Shown here: positions 45,508 to 56,770 of the stretch, one piece after another | How the letters are laid out: every line of letters begins with the position of its first letter | Numbering within the stretch: position 1 is the first letter of the stretch | Source of the DNA: Corylus avellana | Lineage: Eukaryota > Streptophyta > Magnoliopsida > Fagales > Betulaceae | Assembly: GCF_901000735.1 (NCBI RefSeq) | Contig: NC_081551.1 | Location: 19,124,545-19,188,544, forward strand | Length of the DNA stretch: 64,000 bases | Reading direction: 5' to 3' | The notes under the pieces: model-generated | Told to the model about the DNA's origin: nothing | Database searches by the model: none | What the model saw: only the letters and a program-made list of their open reading frames with translations | Translations under genes and position numbers: made by a program

Positions 45508-46215
45508 TGTTACAGTCCTATGATCCTTAGGATTAAAAGTTGATCTTTATGTCTATCTCTTGAGAGTAGAGTTAAATAGTATTTTAGTTGGGCCTGTCAA
45601 ATTTAGTAGGAGTCCTTTCAATTTCAATTGTGGTTAAGAGTCTTGAGTTTGTTTTACGTTAGAGAAATGCTAGGGGTACCAAATCTTTTATCAAAAGAGT
45701 CTTCTCAAACTAATGTGTAACTCATTTATTGGTATCTGTTACATTTCTTTTAATTAATTGTTTTGTTTCTCTCTGATGAATGACTTACACATCAATTTAA
45801 TAAGCATCTCTTTATAAAAAATTTGGTACAACCTAACATATCTCTTTATGTTATGGGTCTGGTGGGTTGATTGTTACTAGGCAAGTTAATTGTTCAGGCT
45901 AACTACCCATAAGCCATAAGGCACATAACATTTTACATTAGGATTAATATGGTTGTAAGTCTATTTAAAGAGTTTTTCAGTTCTAACAAAAAGATAGAAA
46001 AGAAGTCTATTCCCAAACGTGAATTTGAAGGAGTCCTAAGTTTCCTCCAAAAACTTAAATTCAGGTTTCCTAACACAGAACCCTAGAGACGAAAAATCAA
46101 AATCTTAAAACAAACCAACAAATCTATTTAGCATCAGATGCAACTCTCAAAACCTGCAAACTTCATCTTCCACAATTTTGCACAAACCTACCATTTGGCT
46201 ATTGAGAAATTGTGC
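45508..46215 (+). repeat. LTR-like segment 3
   Basis: Copy of segment 2, again preceded by TTAGGGGGAGGAA, and containing a copy of the 186-bp MITE at 45661-45845. Confidence 0.45.
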
Positions 46216-46379
46216 AAAACAAAAAAAGAAAACCCCTATAATTTATAATTTCAGTTACCTTAACTTCAAGACAATACTGACCACCAACCAAAAAGAAAAA
46301 AGAATAAGAACATGAAAAAACTAACGACACCCTTTTGAGCCTGAAAAGTTTTCCGCTTAACTTGACAAATTTACATTGC

Positions 46380-46880
46380 CATATTTTTCGGCCGTTCTCA
46401 TTCTCTGTTTCCTCGGCATCCAAACGTAGGGTAAAAAAGCAATAGAAGAATCCCGTTGATACAAAAAGAACAAAATTTGAAAATTTTCCCAAGTGAAGAC
46501 ACAATCAAAAAAGAATTGATACGGCGGGCCAGTGTAACAATTAGATCAATCAACTCCAAATTTGACCAGAATAACACCATACTCAAAATCAGAAAAAAAA
46601 TAAAAATAAAAATAACAAAAACAAATAACTCACCTTGCCAATTGGATCCACGAGCGAACTATCTTGGATCTGATTCTGAAGAAGACGAAATTCTTCGTTA
46701 GGGTGTGAGAGTGAGAGAGAGAGAGAGAGAGAGCGAGCGTTGTGGTTGTTCGGTTTTAGGGTCGAATAGGGCTAATAGGGGATGAAAGATATTTTTGCTA
46801 TTAAAGGGAGATTGACGATATTTTTCCGATTAAGGGAGATTTACATCTTTCTTTGGTACTTTGAATGGACATTAGGAATT
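46380..46880 (-). promoter_or_regulatory. Solo DUF2828 promoter-leader, copy 2
   Basis: Minus strand: two promoter modules (46800-46880), CCCTAAAACCGAACAACCAC, a CT repeat (46713-46732), a leader exon with donor at 46634/46633 and intron start. As in the 43.3-kb copy, no coding region follows. An AT microsatellite (46892-46930) lies just upstream. Confidence 0.7.
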
Positions 46881-46885
46881 TAAGG

Positions 46886-46934
<49 letters not shown>

Positions 46935-47242
46935 GTAAGTGAAATATATTATATGTACTTTAGAACAGGGGAAAACAGAAATAGATGTGGGCGACGGTTT
47001 TTCCCTTTTCCAAGCATTCGCCATCAATGATAAAGTTGAGGTTTTCCGTACTGGGAAAATTTAAAACTTTCTCAGGAAATTGAGTGGATCTCTGGAGAGA
47101 GATTTCTTGATTTTTTTACTTGTTCTACCTTGGAAAGGTGTGAGCTGATAGTGGGCATGTAATGTGGATGTGAACGGTGTAGGCCAATTTTCCGGAAAAG
47201 TGTGGGATTGGATATGTGAAGTGAGTGTTTTGCTTATGAGAG
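46881..47242. other. AT microsatellite and spacer
   Basis: AT repeat 46892-46930, then non-coding DNA with nothing recognised. Confidence 0.5.
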
Positions 47243-47645
47243 CACCTCATTTTGCAGCATTCAATAAGAATTTGACACCTTAGTTAAAAAACCAAAATAC
47301 ACTAAGACTAAAACACTAGATTACATCTCCTTCTAACCCACCAACCCATACACCACCCCACCCCTCCAGCCAAATGCAGCCGCTGGAATCCATGGAACCG
47401 CCGCTAGAATCCTCCTGAGAGAGAGATAGATGATGTTGGTGGCCCATGTCTCAGCAACAGACCCGACGTGGGTTTGCTGACCCATGTTGGTCACAGTCAG
47501 ACCCACACTGGGTCAGCAACTAGACCCAGTCGTGGGTCTAGCTGTGACCCACAGATGGGTCTGGCCATGACCCACATGGGTCACGACAGTTTTTCCCTTT
47601 TTAAGTGAGGTATCAAATTCTTATTAGATGCTGCAAAAGTGGAGT
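47243..47645. mobile_element. MITE with GACCCA-rich core
   Basis: Left TTTTGCAGCATTCAATAAGA and right (inverted) TTTTGCAGCATCTAATAAGA form terminal inverted repeats of about 45 bp around a core of TGACCCA / TGGGTC motifs (47440-47585). Ends and target duplication not resolved. Confidence 0.65.
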
Positions 47646-49826
47646 TTTAATGATGGACCGAATTGATTCTCTTTGCGTATCTGGTGAAAGAGTGAATTGG
47701 AAGCTACAAGCCAGTAAGTGCAAATGTGGAGAGACTTACCCAAAAAAAAAAAAAAAGTGGGAGAGACTTGCTTTGGTGGTTCCAAATTAGGGTATTTGAC
47801 AATTTCAAATAGTGCAATTTTAAATATAGTGATCATAAAATGTGGGATTTAAAGATGTAATTTGTAAAACTAGAGTTAAATATTTAATAAAACCACAATT
47901 TTATCTTTAAAACTTTATTTTAACTTTTTAACTTTCAAATCATGCGTTTTTAAAAATGCAATATCAATTTTTTTAAAAAAAAAACACCCACAAAAATGCA
48001 CTTTTAGTATGTATGGCCAATAAGAATGTGTTGACATGGGATGTGGGAAAATACATTCTATTATAATATGAATAATAGCATTATACGAGTAGCATTACTC
48101 TTAACATTAAACCCTAATATTGGCAATTTAACCCGCGATCCACGAACACGACATGAACTCAACATATAATTTTAGAGTTAGGGTTTAGGTTAATCGGGTT
48201 CGGGTCATAAACAGGTTATGACCCAGTTTAATAAACGGGTTGTGTCCTGTCAACCCGTGGATTTGCGAGTTGACCTGTTTATTATTATTATTAACTTAAA
48301 TTTTTAGCCCAAAAAAAAATTGTCATTCATTTGTTTTGTATTGCATGCTATAAATGTATCTTAAAATTGAGCTAAATATATTGTCCATATGTTTGTTGAA
48401 TTTATGCAAGTTCTTTTAAGATATGTTGAGATGTACATGTTCAAGCTCAATCAACACTAATAATAGATCAATGAGGCTTTCTATCAATTCCCCCAACTAC
48501 TATTCTTTTTCAATTAAAAACTACCACATTGCTACTTAGTTGCTGGGATTTTGCCATTTTGGTTAGTTTAGAAAAATTAAAATGACTTCATTGCCATGTT
48601 GTGTCGGGTCAAAACCTATTGACAACTAAATTTAACGTGTTCATGGGTCGGTCGTGTTAAATCCAAACAACATATTTATCTAAACGAGTTACACGTGTCG
48701 TGTTCGTTAAGAAAACATGTAGTAAATAAACCCCCTCTAGAAGCATTTATATAATCCATTAAAACAATTAGGGACATTTTTGTAATGTTTATTAATCATT
48801 GGTAAGGCAGCTTCATAGTGGTGGTTTGTGTGGGTTGTACGTGTATTTCTTAATCCAACTTGGGTCGAGAGGTGGGCTACTTGGTCTACTTCTGTACGAG
48901 GTAGAAATTTCGCTAGCAAAATTGAGTTTATAGTGGAATAAGCATTTGTGTACAATAAGATCCTAAGTGCTTGCGAAGTCGAAATGTGGGCTCAAAAGTA
49001 GAGGAAATGAAGTTGATGGATATGGGAGGCTTGAGTTGGACTGTATTGTGCACAAGATTGTTCCTGAAAACGGCCCACTACACCTACTTTTCATTTACAA
49101 CTCAGCCCATTTAATCCATATGAACAAAACATAAAACGCACACCACCAGGCATAAAATGCAGCTCTAAACGAATCACATCAAAAAGAGAAAAAAAAGAAA
49201 AGAGAACTAATAAATGTGTGTAATAGTATAAGGAGTACTCCTTGAGTCTTCCTAAATATAATGCTACTTTTAAAATTATCGATAGATCAAAATTCAATGA
49301 TAATGTTAAAAGTTATATCATATTTGAGAGTTCATTGTTTATAATATTTTATTTAGTTTTTTCCATGTGAATTTGTTATTTTAAATAGATAAATGTGTTG
49401 AGGGAAAGCATGGTTTGTCTTGGGTGAGTTCGTTGTTTTACATTACTCTCCGCTCATTATGAAGGAAGAGTAAACGGAGTGCAAGGAGTATATAATGCCT
49501 GTATTTTTGAAAAAATAAAAAGGTCAATTCTCAATATATGGTAATGTATAACTCTCTTAAATGGATAGAGTTCTAGGTTGAAATTTTTCTTTAGGTAATC
49601 CTTGGGCGATTGAACATTGATTCTTTTTGTGAAATTTTGCTGTCCTTGGAATCCAAACCAAATGGGGTTATGGGTGTAAAAAATTCTTTAAATTTCTTTT
49701 AAATGGCCAAAAGAGGTGTACGTTAAAAAGAAGATTTTGTGTGTGTGTGTGTTTTTTTTATGTTGTATCGTCTATGGGTTCAGCCAATTAAAGGGGATAT
49801 TTTGTGAACTATGCATGTGCTTACAA
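47646..49826. other. Intergenic with an ancient repeat remnant
   Basis: Between about 48120 and 48715 there are paired motifs such as AACCCGCGATCCACGAACAC and TCGGGTCAAAACC / GTGTCGTGTTCG that look like a decayed terminal-inverted-repeat element. The remainder shows no gene. A GT run lies at 49739-49752. Confidence 0.4.
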
Positions 49827-50823
49827 TAAATGCTTTTCTACAATTTTCAATTTTCTGAATGATGGCAAATATTATTTTGTTTGTTTGGCTGAATGTTTTA
49901 TCAGTTGATTGTTTGATATGGTATTGATTTTAGGAGTGACCCTTTATGCTCTTCTCCTCATTTCTTCTTTCTTAATTTATTCTACTCCCATTTTCACATC
50001 ATTAAAGGCGAGATTTTGATTTTCTCTCATCGGACCAGTCATGGCGGAAGTAATGCTTCGATTTTGTCTCTATCTCTCTTTTAGTCTTTTTGTATCTGTT
50101 TTGGCTACCAAGAAAGCATGAGAAAATAAGTTAAATTCACTTCTTTTCTTTTAGTTGTTTCAAAGTCTCAAACTTGTTAGTTCAGTGATTGAGATTAAAT
50201 AGTTGCTAAAGAAAAATTAGAAATAAAGTAATTAAATCTGCAATAAGTATAGTTATCATGATAAACATGCAGACCTAATTACCAACACAGATGCTTTATC
50301 GGTCTACAATAATTCCAATCATGATTGATTTTTTTTTGGGTCAAAATATTACGGCATCGCTTCTTGAGGCAAATCTATCCAAATCAAGTTGTAAAATTGT
50401 TTCCTTGCTAAGATGTGTTTTATTTAGTAGTTAATGTTATCTAGAAACGCTTCCCTCGTCTTGGTCTTTCGCTCAAGCTTGCTCCCACTTTTAAGCAAAT
50501 TAATTTTAAGAATGCTTTTAATTTGCTTTACAACTTACTCGATTGCTTCTAGGATGATGAGAGATTTAACGTGAAGTGATACTTGTTTGACATACCTTTT
50601 CGTTATGGTTACAGGACAAGTAATAAAAGAAAGGGACCAAAACTATGAAGAAACGAGAAAATGCACGTTTCACTAAGAAAGCCATTTTCATCCACTTATC
50701 TATTTCAAAACCTCAAATTCTCTCAAATTAACAACCATAATGTCGATAATGAAAATAAAATATTTTACCATTACTAAAATGGGTATATAAAATAAGAGCT
50801 AATATAATTAATAGCTTCTCTTG
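49827..50823. other. 3' flank of DUF2828 copy 4
   Basis: Matches the copy 3 flank, including the TCATGGCGGAAGTAATG motif (50038-50054), and its inner 600 bp match the flank of copy 2. At its outer end (49827) the match with 8853-8930 begins exactly where the PPI exon fragment ends, without the PPI exon itself. Confidence 0.6.
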
Positions 50824-52713
50824 TTAATCGCAAACCATGACTTTCTCATATCTTTTGTCAGAGATGACCATTTCCATGATGGCGTCAGGGTTCATAACCC
50901 CATTATTCTCTATAGCCAATCTCAACAATTCATTTGAAAAGCCTTTAATCAAAATTACCCCTTGAGGCTCATTTGGCACTATACCTAACCCAAAGTCATA
51001 ACCTGATCTCCTCAAGGCATTAAAGTCTCTTACTGAGGAGAAGCTGTGACGATGTCTTAATAAGTTCCAAAAAACTATAACGGGCAGAGTGGTATATCCA
51101 TTTTCATAAAACTTATTTCTAATTTTCTGATAATCAATATTCCAATTATCATGGCAGCAAGTTTCAATGAATTCCATACTAGTAAACACAAAAACTGTCT
51201 TCACCATTTGGTCTTTATCAATGTTTTCTTTGACTGCAACTTCCAAGATGTGAAGAAACACCTTTCGAAGATCTATTTCCAATCCCCAATCCATTATGGT
51301 CTCCATGAAATCAGTCCTACTTTGTAGATCAATTCCTTCAATCTTTTGAAGCCGAGGATCATGGCTGAATGTCATAATCTTTCCTCTCCATGGGCCTTGG
51401 CTCAAATCTGAAATTAGAAGCCCAAGTGCAATGCTAACTGTAGTACAAAACCCAGTCATGCTAGGTGAGACATCGCAACATGCAAGACAATTTGTCAACT
51501 TCCCCTTCATTGTGAGGTGTTCGATCATTTTCTTCCATTGTAAATTAGCAAGTTCGGCACAACTGCCATCATAAAGAGAACACAAGATCTTGTGAGGAAG
51601 TAATTCTTCAACTGGGATCTTTGTATTTGCATATTTCCTCACACAACAGTTTTTGAAATTCATGTTTCTTTCTCTAGTGCATGTTAGAAGAGCTTCGTTA
51701 TGTTGTGTGTCTTTATTGTGTGTCAAACGAGTCTCCTGTATGAGAACCTCCCCGGCTGGAATGTGAGACTCGCGCGAGTTTAAAGCTCTACGAAGCGGGG
51801 CAATGACTTCTTTACGTAGACGATCTCTGACTCTATATGCGTAATGAGGCTCTGAAATTTTCTTATATATTAGATCTAAATCTTGGGGAAAGAGCCTTCT
51901 GGTGATGCTCTCACACATAAGTGTTGCGTAATCAAAAAATGTGTTAAGAGAGGGGCAAAACTTAGCTGCGAGGCTGATTTTATGAAGATCGCCAGATTTC
52001 AAGAACTCAAGATCAGACTTGAGCAACTCACTGAAGAGATCTGATATCTGATTGTATATAAAACGATAATCGTCATCCCCATGATAGGCATTTATGAAAG
52101 TGCCATTTGAGGATTCCCTATCAATAATCCAATAATTAGTTTCAAATTTTGTGTCACTTTGCAGCAACTGAAGAAGAAGTAAAGGCAAATGTTTCAAATA
52201 TCCACACTCAGCTAAGGACCTCAGGTTGCATGCTAAGGTTTTGTAATGCTTATGGTAAAGCCAAAGAAGAGGACGGTGGAAACTCTTGTAAGCTCTAGGC
52301 TTAGGTATTTTTGGCATGTAGAGGATAATTTTCAAAGTGGTCAGGGGGTTGTGGTTCCAAGCCAAATCCAATAGATAATAAGTACAGCCAATGCAGATAC
52401 CAGGACCCGCAAACAAAAAAAGATCCACACATGGGTTTCCTGTGGATATCGGAAGAGGTTTGAAGTATCTTTTCTCCCACGGATCGAAAGGTTGTGAGAT
52501 ACAGGTTAAATATCCAGTAACGAGTACTACACGTCGATCAAAAGGCCATGGGCCAAGTAAGCGCATATGGGGCTCTTTAATTTCTAAGAATGGTTTCAGA
52601 GAAGTACCAATATATGTGCCAAAACGACGAGAAATATACGATTTCATCTGAAACTTACACAATTCTAACATCCCAACCCTCCTGCTCAGAGTCAGAGCTT
52701 TATTCATATTCAT
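50824..52713 (-). CDS. DUF2828 family protein (vWA-like C-terminus), intact copy 4
   Basis: Intact 629-residue ORF of exactly the length of copy 2, with the same domains: TGNPCVDLFLF at about 91, LAWNHNPLTTLKII, and the vWA-like part with CDVSPSMTG (D414, S416, S418). By eye about 18 residues differ from copy 2, some 16 of them in the first 147 residues and only two afterwards (IARR/ITRR and PNGPQG/PNEPQG). The start is set by the acceptor TTTTCAG at 52743-52744 and by an in-frame TAG just above it. The gene has its own promoter module, CT-rich leader (53129 upward) and a 386-nt leader intron (52743-53128). Function unknown. Confidence 0.88.
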   Translation of the reverse strand: MNMNKALTLSRRVGMLELCKFQMKSYISRRFGTYIGTSLKPFLEIKEPHMRLLGPWPFDRRVVLVTGYLTCISQPFDPWEKRYFKPLPISTGNPCVDLFLFAGPGICIGCTYYLLDLAWNHNPLTTLKIILYMPKIPKPRAYKSFHRPLLWLYHKHYKTLACNLRSLAECGYLKHLPLLLLQLLQSDTKFETNYWIIDRESSNGTFINAYHGDDDYRFIYNQISDLFSELLKSDLEFLKSGDLHKISLAAKFCPSLNTFFDYATLMCESITRRLFPQDLDLIYKKISEPHYAYRVRDRLRKEVIAPLRRALNSRESHIPAGEVLIQETRLTHNKDTQHNEALLTCTRERNMNFKNCCVRKYANTKIPVEELLPHKILCSLYDGSCAELANLQWKKMIEHLTMKGKLTNCLACCDVSPSMTGFCTTVSIALGLLISDLSQGPWRGKIMTFSHDPRLQKIEGIDLQSRTDFMETIMDWGLEIDLRKVFLHILEVAVKENIDKDQMVKTVFVFTSMEFIETCCHDNWNIDYQKIRNKFYENGYTTLPVIVFWNLLRHRHSFSSVRDFNALRRSGYDFGLGIVPNEPQGVILIKGFSNELLRLAIENNGVMNPDAIMEMVISDKRYEKVMVCD

Positions 52714-53128
52714 TGGAATTTGGGTGAAAGCTGATCGAGAATCTGAAAATTCAAAAAATTTATTTTCTTGAGAAAAAATGATAATAAGAAATACTTGTGT
52801 CAAACAAACAGCAACATCACTAATATTATACTACCATAGAGATTTTCAATCATTTATTCTCAACCCAACAACCAACCCCAGATCGAGATGTTTTCCCATA
52901 TTTTCCGGCCGTTTTCATTCTCCATTTCCACAGCATCCAAACGTAGGGTAAAAAACCAACAAAAGAATCCCATTGATTAAAAAAAAAAATTGAAAATTTT
53001 CCAAGTGAAGACACAATCAGAAAAGAATTGATATGGCCAGTGTAACAATTAGATCAATCAACTCCAAATTTGACCATAATAACACCATACTCAAAAATCA
53101 GAAAAAATAACGAAAATAAATAACTCAC

Positions 53129-53448
53129 CTTGCCAATTGGATCCACGAGTGAACTATCTTGGATCTGATTGTGAAGAAGATGAAATTCTTCGTTGGGTGT
53201 GAGAGAGAGAGAGAGAGCGTGGTGGTTGTTTGGTTTTAGGGTCAAAGAGGGCTAATAGGGGATGAAATATATTTTTGCTATTAAAGGGAGATTGACGTCT
53301 TTCGGTAGTTTGAAGGGACATCAGCCTTTTAAGGAAAATATATGAACTTAAAAAAAATAAAAAGAAAATAAAAATAAAAAAACGATATTTTTGCCATTAA
53401 GGGAGATTTACATCTTTCAGTAGTTTGAATGGATTTAGTAATTTAAGG

Positions 53449-53494
<46 letters not shown>

Positions 53495-53520
53495 TTGTAA
53501 GTGAGAATCGAGATATATTA
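53129..53520 (-). promoter_or_regulatory. Promoter and leader exon of DUF2828 copy 4
   Basis: Minus strand: AT microsatellite (53453-53491), two promoter modules (about 53265-53330 and 53385-53445), CCCTAAAACCAAACAACCACC, a CT repeat (53199-53218) and donor CAAG|GTGAGT at 53129/53128. Confidence 0.65.
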
Positions 53521-53734
53521 TATGTACTTAAAAAACAGAAATAGATGTGGCCCGTGGGTGTCTTTCCATCGAAACCATGTTAAAAAGGTGTTTTTTTGCC
53601 TAAACTTTCTCTACCACTTGGTTTGAGTTAAAAAGAAAATACGAAATTGAATCTCAACCGTGCAGTCGCAGTATGCAAGCGAGATTGTTTACTCCAAAAC
53701 AAATAAAAAATAAAAATAGCCTCACCCCCAATTC

Positions 53735-53838
53735 CTAAAACCGAACACCCCACCGGCTTTCTCTCTCAACCCTAACAAAGACTTTCATCTTCTTCACAAT
53801 AAGATCCGAGATATTTAGCTGAGGATCCAATTCAAAAG
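53735..53838 (+). promoter_or_regulatory. Second leader, head-to-head with copy 4
   Basis: Plus strand: CCTAAAACCGAACACCCCACC, CT-rich tract, AACCCTAACAAAGACTTTC, CTTCTTCACAATAAG, then AAAAG|CTGAGT. It is the counterpart of the antisense leader at 4579-4720; here the donor GT has become CT. Confidence 0.55.
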
Positions 53839-54159
53839 CTGAGTAGTTTCCTTTTATTTTATTTTTTTAATTGTGTCTTCACTTGGGAAAATTCTAATTT
53901 TTTTTCCCTCTTGTGATTACTGATCTGGCTTCTATGCGGTACAGTGGAAGTACCACATATCTACAATTATAACATGGACAATTAAGATTGTTTTAAGGCT
54001 TCATTTCTTTTGATTTAAAATAGTTTTCAGAAAATGATTTTTTCATTTTACGGTGTTTACTATGATGTAAAATAGTGGTCAATAAAAAATATTTTCCTTT
54101 TGACTAAAAATCACTCTTTAATTTTCAGAAAATGGTACTATTTTTCGACTTTGAGCAAC
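53839..54159. other. Spacer homologous to 4232-4578 (inverted)
   Basis: No gene; part of the inverted segmental duplication. Confidence 0.6.
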
Positions 54160-54790
54160 TCATTCTCAAATCGACGGATCCTGCCAAAACCCGCACAGGT
54201 CCTCATTGGGACTTGATCAGGACCTGCCCAAGACCTCGTCGTGACCTGCTTGGGACCGAGACTCGCCCATGACCAACTCGAGACCCTATTGAGACCCGCT
54301 TGACACCAGACCTGACCTAAACAGGACTCACCCAAACCTGTCGAGGACCCGCCCGGGACTTGATCGAGACTCACCCAGGACCTGCTCAAGCCCCTGTTGG
54401 GACCTGCTCGAGACCCGACCGGACCTGAACGAGACCCGCCTGGACCTGCACAATACTTGACCAAGACCCGTTAGGGACTTGATCGAGACCCACCCGAGAC
54501 TTGATTGAGACCCAATCGAACCCACCCAGGACCCGATGAAACTTGCCTGGGACCTGCTATGGACTTGACCGGGACCCGCCCTAGACTTGTCAGGACTTGA
54601 CCAGAACCCCCCAGACTTGCTTAGGACTCGCCCGGGACTTGCTTGGGACTTGATTGAGACCCAACCGGACCCGCCAGGGACCTTGCCCGAGACTCGCCAA
54701 TGACTCGCTCTGGACTTGACTTGGACTCACCCAAGACCTGCCTCGGACTCGTCGGAAAAAAATTTCGACAGAAAAAAAATTTTATGGTAT
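54160..54790 (-). repeat. GC-rich GGTC minisatellite beside copy 4
   Basis: About 630 bp of GACCTGCCCAAGACCTCG / GACTTGATCGAGACC-type repeats, the inverse of the 3756-4231 array and longer. Related single motifs recur at 54810-54840 and 54975-55100 in the opposite sense. Confidence 0.85.
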
Positions 54791-55832
54791 TTGGCATGTA
54801 CGGAAAATTAGGTGGGTCCTAGTCGGGTCCCCGACGTCAGAAAATGTTTTCATCATAAAATATTTTCCTAGAAAACATTTTCAGCAGAAAACATTGTCCT
54901 GAAAAAATATTTTCCGGTGTTTGGTGTATACGCAAAATCATATTAAACACTAAATTACAAAAATGTTCTTGTCGGGTCTTGGGCGGGTCCTTCCAGGGTC
55001 TCAAGCTGACCCTCCTAATAGGGTATAGGCAGGGTTTGGGCGAGTCCCGGGTGAGTTGGGGTCCTTGCTGGACTCGGTTTGAATACCTCTAAGACTTGGT
55101 CGGAACATTTTCGTAATTTAGAATTTAATATGATTTAATGAAAAAATATATAAAAAAAAAATTTCAATTTCTGTGCGTGCGCTAATCGCCGTAAAATGTT
55201 TTTGACAAAAAACATTTTCAGGAAAAATGACTTCTCTGAAAAATATTTTTTGACATAACTTCCCTGAAAATATTTTTTGCCAAAAATATTTTACGTCGAG
55301 AGAAACAAAGCTTTAAAATAGAAATAAAACATAATATATCAAAATTAAAACAAAAAATTGGAAATGAAAGAACAAAACTATAAGAAATAAAGACAAACAA
55401 ACGAAAAATGGAAAATACTCATATAATAAAAAATAACTATCTATCTTTTTGAATACTTTCTTTCGCTCCAATGAAATTCATAGATTGCTAATTGGCTGGA
55501 TTATGTGAATTTGTAGAATTTGCATGGTGTATGGAGAGTTTTAGAGAGAGATAATATATGATATAAAAGACAATACATACGAAAATAAGAGAGATTCAGT
55601 AAAAACAATTTAAACCTAAAACTCACTCTCAAAAATAATAATATATTAGATAAAAAAATAGTATACATTTCCAAGCACCAAATTCACCACTCTGGTAAGA
55701 ATTGAACCAAAATGATTATTGCATAGACGAAGCTAAAATTTGTGGTTACTGAGATTCGTTGTCACCTTAACCTGCTATACCAAAAAATATTTACAGAGCC
55801 ATGAATGGCTTTAGAACTAATGGACCTCATGT
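54791..55832. other. AT-rich spacer with GAAAATNTTTTCC motifs
   Basis: Repeated AAAACATTTTC / GAAAATGTTTT wording near 54840-54930 and 55190-55310, probably ends of decayed repeats. No gene recognised. Confidence 0.45.
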
Positions 55833-56031
55833 CACTACAAAAAAAATGGGGTTTTTTGACATGGCTACAGTACATATTTTGTTGTCACGTCATTAATTTT
55901 CTAACGTGGTACTATTTCCACATCAAAAAATTATTACAAATTTAGCAATTTAAAAAAATTATATATTTTCTGATGTGGCTACATTTACCACGTCAGAATT
56001 TTTCTGACGTGGCACTGTAGCACGTCAGAAA

Positions 56032-56074
<43 letters not shown>

Positions 56075-56732
56075 ATATTTATTTCTGACGTGCCAGGTGT
56101 TGCACGTCAGAAATTATATATATAATTTTGTATTTATTTTTGATAGGGCCAGGTGTCGCATGTCAGAAATTCCTGACGTGCGACACCTGGCACATCAGCA
56201 AATTACCTCAATTGGCCCCCTAAGGCCAATAGGCGGGATTTTGAACTTTTTTCCCTCTTTTTATTTTTCCCCTCAACTTTTTCCCTCTTCATTTTTTTTT
56301 TCCAGCACATTCTCTCTCCTGTCTCAATCTCCCTGCTTCTCTGCAGTCTGCACGGCACCTCTAGAGGAAGAAGAAAAACATAAGGTGAAGGGAAAAAATT
56401 GAGAAGCATGCAGCAAATCGAAGAAAGCAGAAGAAAAGAAAAAGAAAAGGATAAGAGAAAAAGAAGGAAAAAAAAAAAAAAAAAAAAAAAAAAGGAGAAG
56501 AGAAGAAGAAGAAGAAGAAGAGGAGAAGATCGATAAGAAGATTTTTTGAGTTTTTCAGATTTATTTTTTAATTTCTTGATGGTTGGTTTTAATCTTTTGA
56601 AGATGTTTACAGTTTGAGTTTTTGAAAATATTTTAAAAAACTCAAACCATGGTGCATATCTACGCCATGGAGATCGAAAAGAAGAGGGAGAGAGTGAGAA
56701 AATTAAATGGAGAAATGGGAGAGCTGGAGAAA

Positions 56733-56770
<38 letters not shown>

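Larger units (their letters stand above)
43895..46812 (+). repeat. 2.9-kb direct duplication of 40877-43794
   Basis: Begins at the first base after the gap inside the Mutator-like element (TAGTTTTGGGGAGGG, = 40877) and reaches the point where the left contig ends. Differences are scattered single bases (for example CAACAG/CGACAG) and small indels, including 19 extra bases near 45527. Confidence 0.92.
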
